This document shows, one piece after another, positions 36,163-43,864 of a stretch of 64,000 nucleotides of DNA. The translations under genes and the position numbers were made by a program. The notes under the pieces were generated by a model. That model was given only the letters and a program-made list of their open reading frames with translations. It was not told where the DNA came from and ran no database searches. Source of the stretch: Bin87 sp965220265 (GTDB lineage: Bacteria; Chloroflexota; Dehalococcoidia; Lucifugimonadales; UBA3495); the NCBI GenBank assembly GCA_965220265.1, contig CBDCPM010000004.1, forward strand, positions 4,154,001 through 4,218,000. The letters are read 5' to 3'. Position 1 is the first letter of the stretch. Each line of letters starts with the position of its first letter.

Positions 36163-37649
36163 CCAAATTGCCAACCACCGCCGTACCCCACCTGGCCGTC
36201 GGCTCGTCAATCCTTGGTCTTGTAACCGCCGGATTGTACGACAACCCACTGGCCATCTACCGGGAATACATTCAGAACGCGGTGGACGCGCTGGCGCGAT
36301 CCCGCACCGATGCCGAAGGCAAGATTGAGGTAACCTTGAACCCTCGAGAGCGAACCATACGCATCCGAGACAACGGCCCCGGACTAACCCACAAACAGTC
36401 CCAGAAGGAACTCATCCCAATCGGACGCAGCAGCAAATGCTTGGGCGTTGACCGCGGATTTCGTGGAGTCGGCCGTCTGTCCGGCTTGGCCTTCGCTTCC
36501 ACGGTCACGTTCCGGACCCGCCGCCGCCACACGGACCCCGTGACTCGCATAGTCTGGACCGGCATCGGATCCAATACCCAACACGAATGGCCAGACCGCG
36601 CTGAGGATGCGTTGCAGAATTGCGTGACAGTTGACAAAGAGCCAGGCGAAACGTACCCAGAGCATTTCTTCGAAGCCGAGATAAGCGGCATCAGTCGTCA
36701 CGCAGCCGGTTCGTTGCTCAACGAAGACGCGGTACGTTCGTTCGTCAGCGAAACCTGCCCGGTACCAATGTCTGACCAATTCCGATTTGCTCAGAAAGTC
36801 GAAGACCTTTTCGACTGCTGCGGACCTCTGACGTCGCAAGTAATCACCATCAACGGCGACTCTCAACCCATCTACCGACAGCACGGCGAGTCGATCAGAT
36901 TCAACGACAGCCGCACTGACTGCTTCACGGAGTTCCAACCATTCCGCATACCACGATTGGAAGGTACCGGAGACGCCGCAGTAGCTTGGGTGGCACATTC
37001 CTCCTACACGGGAGCCATACCCAAAGCAGCCGGAGTACGTGGAATCCGTGCCAGGCTTGGGAATATCCAAATCGGCGACGAATCGGTCTTTGACCACCTG
37101 TTCCAGGAAGATAGGTTCAACCGCTGGTGCGTAGGGGAGTTCCACATCCTCGACCCGCACATCATTCCGAACGGTCGGCGCGATTACTTCGAACCAGGCC
37201 CACACCTGAGAAACCTCGAGAACCACCTCGGGCCGTTTTTCCGCACGCTTTCGAATCGGTGCAGGAACTCATCGGCAAGCCGTAACAGGAAAAAGAAACT
37301 GTTGGCGGATATATCCCGCCTCGAAGAGACCCACGCCCTAGCAAAGACTGGATACCTCTCCGCGGAGGCAACCTTTGAGCTGGTCAATGACGCATTACAA
37401 CGTGAAGCTGCAGTACGCGACAAGATGGTGACTACCGGCTCGTCACCCACTCAGTTAAAACGGCTTGACCAGATCAAGGATCAACTCCGCAACTTAGAGC
37501 CACCCGTGCCGGCTACAGCGTACGCAGGAATGGCGGTACTCGAAGCCAACGCCTACCGAACGGTCTTCAAAGAGTTGGTGAAGGCCACACCATCTGTGAG
37601 CGCAGCGCTGCAATTGATAGAGAATATCTTGACCGCGACCACCGAGTAG
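36159..37649 (+). CDS. GHKL-type (Hsp90/MORC-like) ATPase, first of two (496 aa)
   Basis: ATP-binding GHKL fold: N box YREYIQNAVDALARSR (about residues 31-46), G1 box IRIRDNGPGL (68-77), a lid region, then G2 box GFRGVGRLSGLAFAS (about 99-113). The second domain has an S5-like end (PHIIPNGRRDYFEPGPHLRNLENHLGPFF), followed by a coiled-coil-like C-terminus with many charged residues. Such ATPases act as dimerising clamps in Hsp90, MutL and MORC proteins. It starts with GTG inside the end of the radical SAM gene (GTGA), so the two are tightly coupled. It closes the first part of the cluster; 372 bp follow before the second ATPase. Confidence 0.85.
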   Translation: MTKLPTTAVPHLAVGSSILGLVTAGLYDNPLAIYREYIQNAVDALARSRTDAEGKIEVTLNPRERTIRIRDNGPGLTHKQSQKELIPIGRSSKCLGVDRGFRGVGRLSGLAFASTVTFRTRRRHTDPVTRIVWTGIGSNTQHEWPDRAEDALQNCVTVDKEPGETYPEHFFEAEISGISRHAAGSLLNEDAVRSFVSETCPVPMSDQFRFAQKVEDLFDCCGPLTSQVITINGDSQPIYRQHGESIRFNDSRTDCFTEFQPFRIPRLEGTGDAAVAWVAHSSYTGAIPKAAGVRGIRARLGNIQIGDESVFDHLFQEDRFNRWCVGEFHILDPHIIPNGRRDYFEPGPHLRNLENHLGPFFRTLSNRCRNSSASRNRKKKLLADISRLEETHALAKTGYLSAEATFELVNDALQREAAVRDKMVTTGSSPTQLKRLDQIKDQLRNLEPPVPATAYAGMAVLEANAYRTVFKELVKATPSVSAALQLIENILTATTE

Positions 37650-38021
37650 GTACAGCGGCACTGACAGTAAGTGCATGGCAGACCCGCTTGGCACCTGCGA
37701 TGGTGTCACCGCAGGCGAGGCACGAAGCATGGCTCGGCCCAATGGGCTCTACCGATCTCGATTCCTGCAACACCAGAATGCTGCCAACCGCAGCCGAGGT
37801 AATTCTCAACGGGTAGCATTGTGATACCATTTGTGCCACGATAAATAAACTGGCCCCGCTACTCGGAATGCTGAGGGCACCGCCGAAGGCCTGATGCGTC
37901 AGGGTTGCGGCATCAACTGGTAACGTACCAGCGGAGATGTTCCCTGTCCTCGCCACGTTGGCGAGACAGGGAATTTGCTTTGGCGGTGTCTAACGTCGAA
38001 TCGAAGGCGGCGTAGAGGTGC
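37650..38021 (+). other. Structured gap/leader between the two halves of the cluster
   Basis: This is the only sizeable gap in the cluster. It holds a perfect 6-bp stem with a 3-base loop (37917-37931, CTGGTA-ACG-TACCAG), then 8 bases later a stronger hairpin at 37940-37973. TAACGTACC and CACGTTG give both loops an ACGT core. No convincing protein is encoded. A minus-strand frame (37567-37956) with a few Cys overlaps it but has no start signals. It may be an attenuator or leader, or hold a promoter for the second ATPase pair. Confidence 0.45.
37940..37973 (+). terminator. Hairpin upstream of the second ATPase gene, terminator-like
   Basis: The stem pairs TTCCCTGTCCTCGCC with GGCGAGACAGGGAA, one bulged C and a 5-base loop ACGTT. 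It is followed by TTTGCTTT rather than a clean T run. It may end transcription of the first six genes, or attenuate entry to the last two. Confidence 0.45.
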
Positions 38022-39911
38022 ATGATGCTTCATCAATCTGAGACGTTTGACAAGGTACCGTTGGAACCTCGTGACATCGGCGGTGAACTGTTGGACATCC
38101 TTTCGCGTGGCCTGTATTCAGACGCTAGGGACGCGATTCGTGAGTATGCTCAGAATGGCATTGACGCTAAAGCGACGACCATCTGGGTGCGAGTGGATGG
38201 CCCCACAGTGGAGATCAATGATGACGGCGAGGGCATGGATTGGGAGCAAATCAGAAGGGCACGTCGGTTGGGAATGTCCGACAAAAGCACTCGCGACAAT
38301 GTCGGGTTCCGTGGGATCGGGATTTATTCCGCTTTTGGCATGTGCGACGCCATGGAAATATCCTCTCGCCCGAAAGGAGGATCGGAACGCTACACCGTCC
38401 GGTTCGATTTCGGCGCCATGCGGGAGATCTTGGAACACGACCGAGAGGGCGGCAAACGCGCTGAGGTAGCGCTGGGAGATTTGCTATACGAACACGTGGC
38501 CTTCAGCAGGAATGAGCACGATTTTGAACTGGGCGACGAGCATGGCACGACCGTTACCCTTGACGGCATCGACCAAGAGTATCGCGCGCAACTTGCGGAT
38601 GACGACTCTCTGCGGTCTTACCTGCTCAATACCTTGCCCATCGCATTTCCGGAGAGAGAGTACGGGCAACAGGTGAATCACTGGCTCGACAAAGAGATGA
38701 GCCAGCGCACAGTACGGTTGTCGCTGAAGGTTGGGATCGAACCAGAGGCATTGGTTGAACCACACGTTGTGCACGAGTTGGATAAACCAGTATTCGATTG
38801 GGTGAAAAATCAAGGCAAGACCCTAGCGGGGATCTGGTATGCCCGCTCTCCACACAGGAATAGATTGGGCTCCCGGACTCAGGATGATGATAGTGGCGGT
38901 GCTGGAGGATTTCTGTTGAAATCAAAGGGATTCACCTTGGGAGATCGATTGAGTCTGAAATCGCTGTGGCCCCGTCTGGGTGGAGGCGCCCTGTATCACC
39001 ACTTCACAGGTGAAGTGTACGTGATGGATTTGGCAAACGTGTTCCCCAATGCGGCGCGAAACTGGCTCGAACCCAGCGCGGCACAGCAGACGCTGGAAAG
39101 ATGCTTGACAGACTATTTTGACCAACTCAACCGCAGCGCCAATCTCACCAGGGAAATAAACTTGGCGACATCCAAAGTACCCGGCCTGAAGAATACGTTA
39201 GACGACATTCAACGCATGTTCGAGAGTGAGGACACCGACCCGTACGAACTCTATCGACAGTGCAGAAATCATAGCGACTTGCTGACCGAAACCGAGCGCA
39301 GAGCGCTACGACTTACACGTGGACGTAAGGCAACCCGACCGTCGACGCCCGATGAAGCTGCATCCTTGGAACAGTTGAAGAGCGAACTGAAGGAACTGAT
39401 AACTACCACAGAGGGCCTGTCTCGAAGCGCGATGCGGCTGACGGAGAACAATCGTCGAAGACGGCAGAGCGGACCTCAAAAACGTCCGCAGATAGCCGTG
39501 TTGGAACGGGCCCTATTCAACCTCACCGCCATGCAGGAAACACGCCCCAACCCGAACGTTGCCAGAGCGGTGATAGCGCTCCAGGGAGCTGTGCAGGCTC
39601 AGAGCATTGGACGAGCCACGCCAATACTGGATAGTCTCAAGGCCTCCGGCGTTACACTCAGCGAGAGTGTAGAAGACTCTCGTCAAGAGTTGCGTGGAGC
39701 GTTGGGTTGGGCCCCAACTGGGCCCATCAGCCTCCGCGAACTCCTAGAAGATCTGGGGTTTGTCGTTGACAATGATCCCGAACGAACGTCGTTGGTCAGG
39801 GCGTGCGACCAGGGCCTCCTCGAAGCATCGGGCGGTCGCGGCCAAAAATACGAGACGGCACTCAACACCATTGCTGACGAAATGGTGCACGACATCAATG
39901 GTCCATGCTAG
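38022..39911 (+). CDS. GHKL-type (Hsp90/MORC-like) ATPase, second of two (629 aa)
   Basis: Boxes of the GHKL fold are clear: IREYAQNGIDAKATTIWV (about residues 39-56), VEINDDGEGMDWEQI (65-79) and DNVGFRGIGIYSAFGMCD (about 93-110). The middle domain ends with a conserved-looking VFPNAARNWLEPS, and a long charged helical region follows (residues ~380-520), then a small C-terminal domain. It is not a close copy of the other ATPase. ATG-ATG at 38022/38025 follows GAGGTG very closely, so the second ATG may be the true start. It overlaps the last gene of the cluster by 7 nt, so the two are a pair. Confidence 0.85.
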   Translation: MMLHQSETFDKVPLEPRDIGGELLDILSRGLYSDARDAIREYAQNGIDAKATTIWVRVDGPTVEINDDGEGMDWEQIRRARRLGMSDKSTRDNVGFRGIGIYSAFGMCDAMEISSRPKGGSERYTVRFDFGAMREILEHDREGGKRAEVALGDLLYEHVAFSRNEHDFELGDEHGTTVTLDGIDQEYRAQLADDDSLRSYLLNTLPIAFPEREYGQQVNHWLDKEMSQRTVRLSLKVGIEPEALVEPHVVHELDKPVFDWVKNQGKTLAGIWYARSPHRNRLGSRTQDDDSGGAGGFLLKSKGFTLGDRLSLKSLWPRLGGGALYHHFTGEVYVMDLANVFPNAARNWLEPSAAQQTLERCLTDYFDQLNRSANLTREINLATSKVPGLKNTLDDIQRMFESEDTDPYELYRQCRNHSDLLTETERRALRLTRGRKATRPSTPDEAASLEQLKSELKELITTTEGLSRSAMRLTENNRRRRQSGPQKRPQIAVLERALFNLTAMQETRPNPNVARAVIALQGAVQAQSIGRATPILDSLKASGVTLSESVEDSRQELRGALGWAPTGPISLRELLEDLGFVVDNDPERTSLVRACDQGLLEASGGRGQKYETALNTIADEMVHDINGPC

Positions 39912-40951
39912 TTGAGAGAGATATGCCGCCCAAGATTACCGGATACCAGTCGACCCCTGAAAAAGACGCCGTCAGGGACCATTTTGATCTGCCCCTTCTC
40001 CAGGCATTCAGCTCCGACAAGGGGGGTAAGTTAGCCTATTTTGGCTTGCCGGGCGAAGAATGTCGGGACATCCACGCATGGCGAGACTTGCTTAGCGAGG
40101 TGGCTGCAGTTGAAAGAAAGCCCGGCAACCTCAGAAAAATGCGGGAAGTTCTAACCCAACGGTTCCGTGCACTTAGCCCTTCCGTCTATCATGGCGACGT
40201 TGACGACATCATCCTGTCTGGTGAGGGCAAATCTCGTGGTCCACGCGCGAAACAGCCAAAGACGGAAGTCGCGAACGATTTTGACTGGCATTTGGACCGC
40301 AGGGTATGGAAGTTTGACGTTGTATATTTAGACTACTTTGGCCCACTGCTTCCAAGGAGTGGTGGCAGATTTCCGCACGCACGCAGAAAGCGGCCTAAAG
40401 CCCTCCGCCATCTGTTTAGACCAGAACGCCTCGATGCGCGGGAATCCTGGCTGCTGTTGCTGACAGTCGCAGGCGGAGAGGAAACGGCGGAAGACGCTCA
40501 AAAACTAATCCGTTGCATCGAACGTGCTCGCCGAGGCAAGGATTTTGACCTGTCAGAGGCGGTAGATTTCCTGCTCTCTTCCGACTGTGACGCGGATGAC
40601 CCGATGGTCAAACTCATCCATGGAAGCATCGGGCTGTTTGTTTCCGCTATCGCTACGCCCGCAGGACTGGTTCCCCATCCCAGAGGAACCGTGTCATATC
40701 TTGGGTACAACGACCGGATGATGGTCCACTGCGCTTTCCAAATGGAACGCGCAGACCAACTGCCGGCTACCTCGAGCAGTCCGTTGCCACTGTTACGTGC
40801 GCCCATCATCAAACCTGTACTTGAGGATCAAGTCACGTATTTTGATTGGGCAAGCGACATCTGCCCCGGCACGACGAGAGAATCTGTACTTGACTGTTTG
40901 GGTTTCCTAGGACATGGTGGCGTTGGACCATTGATGGGCCATCTACCCTAG
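39905..40951 (+). CDS. Unrecognised protein paired with GHKL ATPase (348 aa)
   Basis: No family recognised. An N-terminal region of ~100 residues (FDLPLLQAFSSDKGGKLAYFGLPGEECRDIHAWRDLL) ends in a basic linker. Next is WKFDVVYLDYFGPLLPRSGGRFPHARRKRPKALRHLFRPERL and WLLLLTVAGG. The strand followed by LDYFGP and then LLLLT is reminiscent of a Rossmann methyltransferase-like fold (motif IV then a following strand), but there is no clear SAM motif I, so this stays speculative. It overlaps the ATPase gene by 7 nt. An alternative start at 39923 has GAGAG upstream. It is the last gene of the cluster and likely the partner or effector of the second ATPase. Confidence 0.6.
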   Translation: MLVERDMPPKITGYQSTPEKDAVRDHFDLPLLQAFSSDKGGKLAYFGLPGEECRDIHAWRDLLSEVAAVERKPGNLRKMREVLTQRFRALSPSVYHGDVDDIILSGEGKSRGPRAKQPKTEVANDFDWHLDRRVWKFDVVYLDYFGPLLPRSGGRFPHARRKRPKALRHLFRPERLDARESWLLLLTVAGGEETAEDAQKLIRCIERARRGKDFDLSEAVDFLLSSDCDADDPMVKLIHGSIGLFVSAIATPAGLVPHPRGTVSYLGYNDRMMVHCAFQMERADQLPATSSSPLPLLRAPIIKPVLEDQVTYFDWASDICPGTTRESVLDCLGFLGHGGVGPLMGHLP

Positions 40952-41130
40952 AGATTCGGCCGCGAACTCTGTAGTCGCTACCACCAGCTCCGCGTTCCCC
41001 GAACACCCGCTAGGTGAAAGCGGCCACGGACAGGCGCCCGACGACGGTGCCCAGATGGCCATCCAGGACGGCAACCACATCAACGATGCGCGAACCGGAA
41101 AGCGCTGGCAGTACTGAATTGCAGTCCACA

Positions 41131-41256
41131 GAACCACCCAAGCGGCAACAGCTCCCAGCGTGCAGGGTAGCAGGGGCCGCGGTAGGGGCTTTCAGAGATG
41201 GTTGGTCCGCAGCGCCCGAGATGGCCAACGGCGACGGAGTAGTGTGCGAAAAGTAA
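41131..41256 (+). pseudogene. Remnant of a DUF1524/excalibur nuclease gene
   Basis: From 41131 one frame reads TQAATAPSVQGSRGRGRGFQ, then RWLVRSARDG. A shifted frame ends in NGDGVVCEK-stop at 41256. The intact homologue at 27802 reads AQAAGETRVQGSQGGGRGF...PSARDGDGDEVVCER. Only the C-terminal end survives, with a frameshift before the calcium-binding DxDxDG. It lies between the eight-gene cluster and the truncated SDR gene. Confidence 0.55.
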
Positions 41257-41360
41257 ACGCCTCACGCGCGTTGGGCTACACTGAAGAAGCGCCGCATTTC
41301 TGCGGCGCCTCCGAACGACACGACGCCGGTCAGCATCACTCATCAGCGCGAACCCTCGGG

Positions 41361-41801
41361 TCACCGTGGGTCCAAGGTCGAAGCACCACCGTGTAGTGCC
41401 AATTTGAGGTTGATGCTCTTCAGGTTCACGTCGAGAACATTGTCCCAAACGCTTTCCTCGACATCGGTGGGCGTACCGGGCCCGGTGATGCCGACGTTGT
41501 TGAATAGCACGTGCAGCGCGCCATAGCGTTCGACAGCGGCGTCGACTATGGCCTCGCAATCGGCGGCGGAGGTGACGTCGGCGGCGATGACGGACGCCTC
41601 GCCTCCCTCCTCGTGTATGACGGCGAGGGTCTCCTCGGCGGCCTGCAGGTTGCGGTCGACGAGGATGACGCGAGCGCCCTCACGGGCGAACAGAATCGAG
41701 GCGGCCCTGCCGGTGCCAACGCCAGGGCCACTGGAACCAGCGCCGGTGACGATGGCGGCTTTGTCCTGGAGGCGGGGTCGGCCGGATGGAAGGAGTGTCA
41801 T
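41361..41801 (-). pseudogene. Short-chain dehydrogenase (SDR), 3' half missing
   Basis: The ATG at 41801 with GGAGG 5 bases upstream begins a good SDR N-terminus. It has the nucleotide-binding glycine motif (VTGAGSSGPGVGTGRA), an acidic position after the second strand (LVDRN), DVTSAADCEAIVD, and NNVGITGPG. After DVNLKSINL the sequence loses similarity and stops, so the catalytic Y-x3-K and substrate domain are absent (146 residues against ~250). The break lies near 41395-41410, next to the remnant at 41131-41256, and marks the right-hand edge of the foreign cluster. Confidence 0.75.
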
Positions 41802-41972
41802 GGGAACCTCCGGGAATTGGGACGGTGGATGTTAGAAGCAGGGTTTTCAGGATTTAAGCGACTGGCGGGATTGTAGCAGTTCAGTGTTAGGGATGTTCCC
41901 AATCCTGCTCGTCGAACTGATCCAGTAGATCAAAATAGTTCGAGTTTGAGCTGTGATTGCCCCGATCCGACC

Positions 41973-42122
41973 ATGCTGGCTTTCGCCGGAATGCAGAAAC
42001 CTTGAATTGTTCGTGACGGATGGTCTCAAACCGTTCTGGATGCCTGCTTTCGCAGGCATGATTGCTTTTCCCATCGCGGGCAATTTGAGCCGATCTTTGA
42101 TGCCTGCTTTCGCAGGCTTGAC
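41973..42122. repeat. Three REP-like palindromic repeats
   Basis: Two copies of a hairpin repeat, ATGCCTGCTTTCGCAGGC within 42037-42062 and 42097-42122 (stem GCCTGC/GCAGGC, loop TTTC), and a diverged copy at 41973-41993 (CTGGCTTTCGCCGG). Another copy is at 50285-50313. They sit in the gap downstream of the selenoprotein block and may act as transcript 3' ends. Confidence 0.75.
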
Positions 42123-42183
42123 GGTTTTTCTCCCTGGATATGCCTTATTGCAAAACAGTCACAGCAAGTCCTGTTTGTGACGA

Positions 42184-42750
42184 TTATGAAACCGCGGTCG
42201 GTTGCGGAGACAGGAGCCAGTCCTGGGTCTGTTTGGCGGCGTCGGAGAGCCATTGGCTCATGATGGCCTCGCGGCCCTCGGGGATTTCAACGCCCAGACC
42301 GTCGGCCAGACGGTTCATGAAGTTGAACACGCAGGTAATGGCGACGGTGGACAGGACTTGCTCGTCGGTAAGGCCAACCGCGCGCAGGCCGTCGATATCG
42401 GACTCCTGCATGAGGGCCGGGGTCAGGGTGAGTTTGACAGCGTAATCGAGGATGGCACGGGTCCGCGGGTCGAGGTCGGCCTGGGCGTAGTCGTGGATGA
42501 TATGGCTGGCGTACTCGGGGTCGCCGGAATGTTGGCGGAGGAACCCTCCGTGGGCGACGGCTCAATAGCGGCAGCGGTTGACCAGCGAGACGACCGTAGC
42601 GATGGCTTCTTCCTGGGTTCGGGTCAATGCGGAGGAGCCGAAGGTGGCGTTGGCATTGAGGTTCTGCACCGCCGCCATGAGGTCGGGGTTGATGGACATA
42701 CACTTGATGACCGCGGGAACGGCGACGTCAGTTTCGCGAATCCAGGACAT
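42184..42750 (-). CDS. AhpD-like peroxidase-related selenoprotein, CxxU (188 aa)
   Basis: The ATG at 42750 follows GGAG. The frame runs to 42184 except for one TGA at 42564-42562 (codon 63). It falls in VSLVNRCRY-U-AVAHGGF, exactly where AhpD-like/carboxymuconolactone-decarboxylase-fold peroxidases have the second catalytic Cys of the CxxC pair, followed by the conserved His three residues later. Read as selenocysteine, the motif is Cys60-x-x-Sec63. A 6-bp stem with a GUU loop begins 11 bases after the UGA (separate entry). Codon 63 is the only in-frame stop, and similarity to the family continues on both sides. Expected role: reduction of peroxides or a thiol redox step. It lies in a minus-strand run with a thioesterase and a UGSC selenoprotein. 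sel genes must be elsewhere in the genome. Confidence 0.8.
42536..42550 (-). promoter_or_regulatory. Bacterial SECIS-like hairpin of the AhpD-like gene
   Basis: Directly downstream of UGA 42564-42562 the mRNA can form CGGAGG-GUU-CCUCCG, a perfect 6-bp stem. The apical loop starts 17 bases after the UGA and its first base is G. This fits the usual bacterial SECIS rules (loop ~16-37 bases after UGA, G in the first two loop positions). SelB binding is inferred. Confidence 0.65.
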
Positions 42751-42800
42751 GGGGATCTCCAGATGCGGATGCGGCGGGGCGTTGGGACGAGAGCCAGCCG

Positions 42801-43217
42801 TCAACGACCGGTTGGGGCCTGAGTACCGATTGGTGGCTTACTTACGATGGCCATCTTGTGCTCGGCGGTACCCAGCAACAGGTCGCCGTGGCGCACCTCC
42901 ACCTCGAAGCGGAGCTTGTTTCCGGACACGTCGGCCAGCACGGACTGGGCAGAGACCAAGGAACCCGCGTCGGCCGGGGCCAGGTGCTTGACGTTGACCT
43001 CGTAGCCCACGACGGTCTGATCCGGGTGGAGCAGCGGCAATACCGCGTGGTACGACGCCTGCTCCATGAGCATGACCATGGCCGGAGTGCTGAACTTGGG
43101 AGTGTGGGGAGCGAGATGTTCAGCGGCGACGGTCAATTGAGTTTCGCCTGCCAGACCGGGCCGGATGGCCGGGTCTATGGGCAGGCGAGACGGTTGCGAT
43201 GTACCGGGAGTCGCCAT
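42801..43217 (-). CDS. FlK-like thioesterase family protein (138 aa)
   Basis: Hot-dog fold thioesterase of the fluoroacetyl-CoA-thioesterase-like family. The evidence is FSTPAMVMLMEQASYHAVLPLL (central helix with E), VVGYEVNVKHLAPADAG (the family's T/H-LAP loop), and LRFEVEVRHGDLLLGTAEHKMAIV near the end, all at the expected spacing for a ~135-residue protein. It probably hydrolyses a small acyl-CoA or acts as a binding protein. It sits between the two selenoprotein genes with short gaps (26 bp and 50 bp), so co-transcription is likely. The substrate cannot be told from sequence. Confidence 0.8.
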   Translation of the reverse strand: MATPGTSQPSRLPIDPAIRPGLAGETQLTVAAEHLAPHTPKFSTPAMVMLMEQASYHAVLPLLHPDQTVVGYEVNVKHLAPADAGSLVSAQSVLADVSGNKLRFEVEVRHGDLLLGTAEHKMAIVSKPPIGTQAPTGR

Positions 43218-43243
43218 TCGAGGCGGCCCCGATGCGCGGGTGG

Positions 43244-43804
43244 TTACGCGGCCACGGGCTGGCCGACAAGGATGGACTCCACCTCGTCGGCGATCTCGGC
43301 AGCGCGGGCCTTGACCTCATCGTCGGTGAGGCTGGACAGGGGATGCTGGGCGACCACATAGCGGTAGTCGGGCACACCCATCATGCGGGTCATGGCCTGG
43401 GCGGTGTTGAGGAAGACGTGGGTGATGATGGCCGCGGTAGGGACGCCGCGCTTCTCGAAATCGATGCCGTCGTGCACACTGCACGAGCTGCAGGACCCTC
43501 AATCCCCTACCCCGGTGATGAGGTAATCGACCTCACCAAGGATGGAGTCGATGGTGTCCTGTTTGGCCGGCAGGCTGGCGTGGCCCTTGTCGTAGTACTT
43601 GATCTCGGCGAAGCCGTGGCGTTCGTTGAGGATGTTGCCGAGTTCATGGAGGAGCTTGTCCGCGTTGGCCTTGGAGTTTTCCATGAGGCCGAGGCGCTTG
43701 CCGGCGAGGCCGGAGGAGCGGTCGTTCATGTGGAACTCGGACTGGGGCAACTCGGTGCCCCGGGGGTTGACGAGCCGGAGGCGGCTCGATTCGGCGGTTG
43801 TCAT
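43244..43804 (-). CDS. UGSC-family selenoprotein (186 aa)
   Basis: The ATG at 43804 follows GGAGG. The frame is open to 43244 apart from TGA at 43501-43499 (codon 102), which reads VDYLITGVGD-U-GSCSSCSVHDGIDFEKRGVP. The U-G-S-C motif defines the known UGSC family, in which the first residue is selenocysteine or cysteine. Both flanks match the family: an N-terminal helical part (KLLHELGNILNE), then after the motif a TAAIITHVFLNTAQAM helix. A 7-bp stem with a GUG loop follows the UGA (separate entry). The family is probably a redox enzyme; its substrate is unknown to me. Genes alongside encode a thioesterase, an AhpD-like selenoprotein and a 342-residue protein of unknown function. Confidence 0.88.
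43470..43486 (-). promoter_or_regulatory. Bacterial SECIS-like hairpin of the UGSC gene
   Basis: After UGA 43501-43499 the transcript forms UCGUGCA-GUG-UGCACGA, a perfect 7-bp stem. Its 3-base loop starts 20 bases after the UGA with G first. Distance and loop fit bacterial SECIS elements and parallel the hairpin of the neighbouring CxxU gene. A competing weaker stem (CUGCA/UGCAG) overlaps its 5' side. Confidence 0.7.
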
Positions 43805-43864
43805 GGGTAACCTCCGTTGGTCTGAGCGTGTGGTTGCGGTAAACGATATGTGCGGATTGTACCG

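Noticed and set aside
37725..37790. tRNA-like stretch (CTCGATTC near 37756) as a tRNA 3' end or attachment site
   Set aside because: The flanking bases do not pair into a T-arm or acceptor stem, and no cloverleaf can be drawn.
37917..37973. Tandem hairpins with ACGT loops as a mini-ykkC (guanidine-II) riboswitch
   Set aside because: That riboswitch needs ACGR tetraloops closed by C-G pairs in both hairpins. Here the loops are ACG and ACGTT, and the downstream gene is a GHKL ATPase.
30554..40951. Deazaguanine (Dpd) DNA modification, dnd/phosphorothioate or BREX system
   Set aside because: No TGT-like, preQ0-synthesis, cysteine desulfurase, DndC, PglZ or methyltransferase genes of those systems are present. 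Only ParB-like and SNF2 parts are shared in general type.
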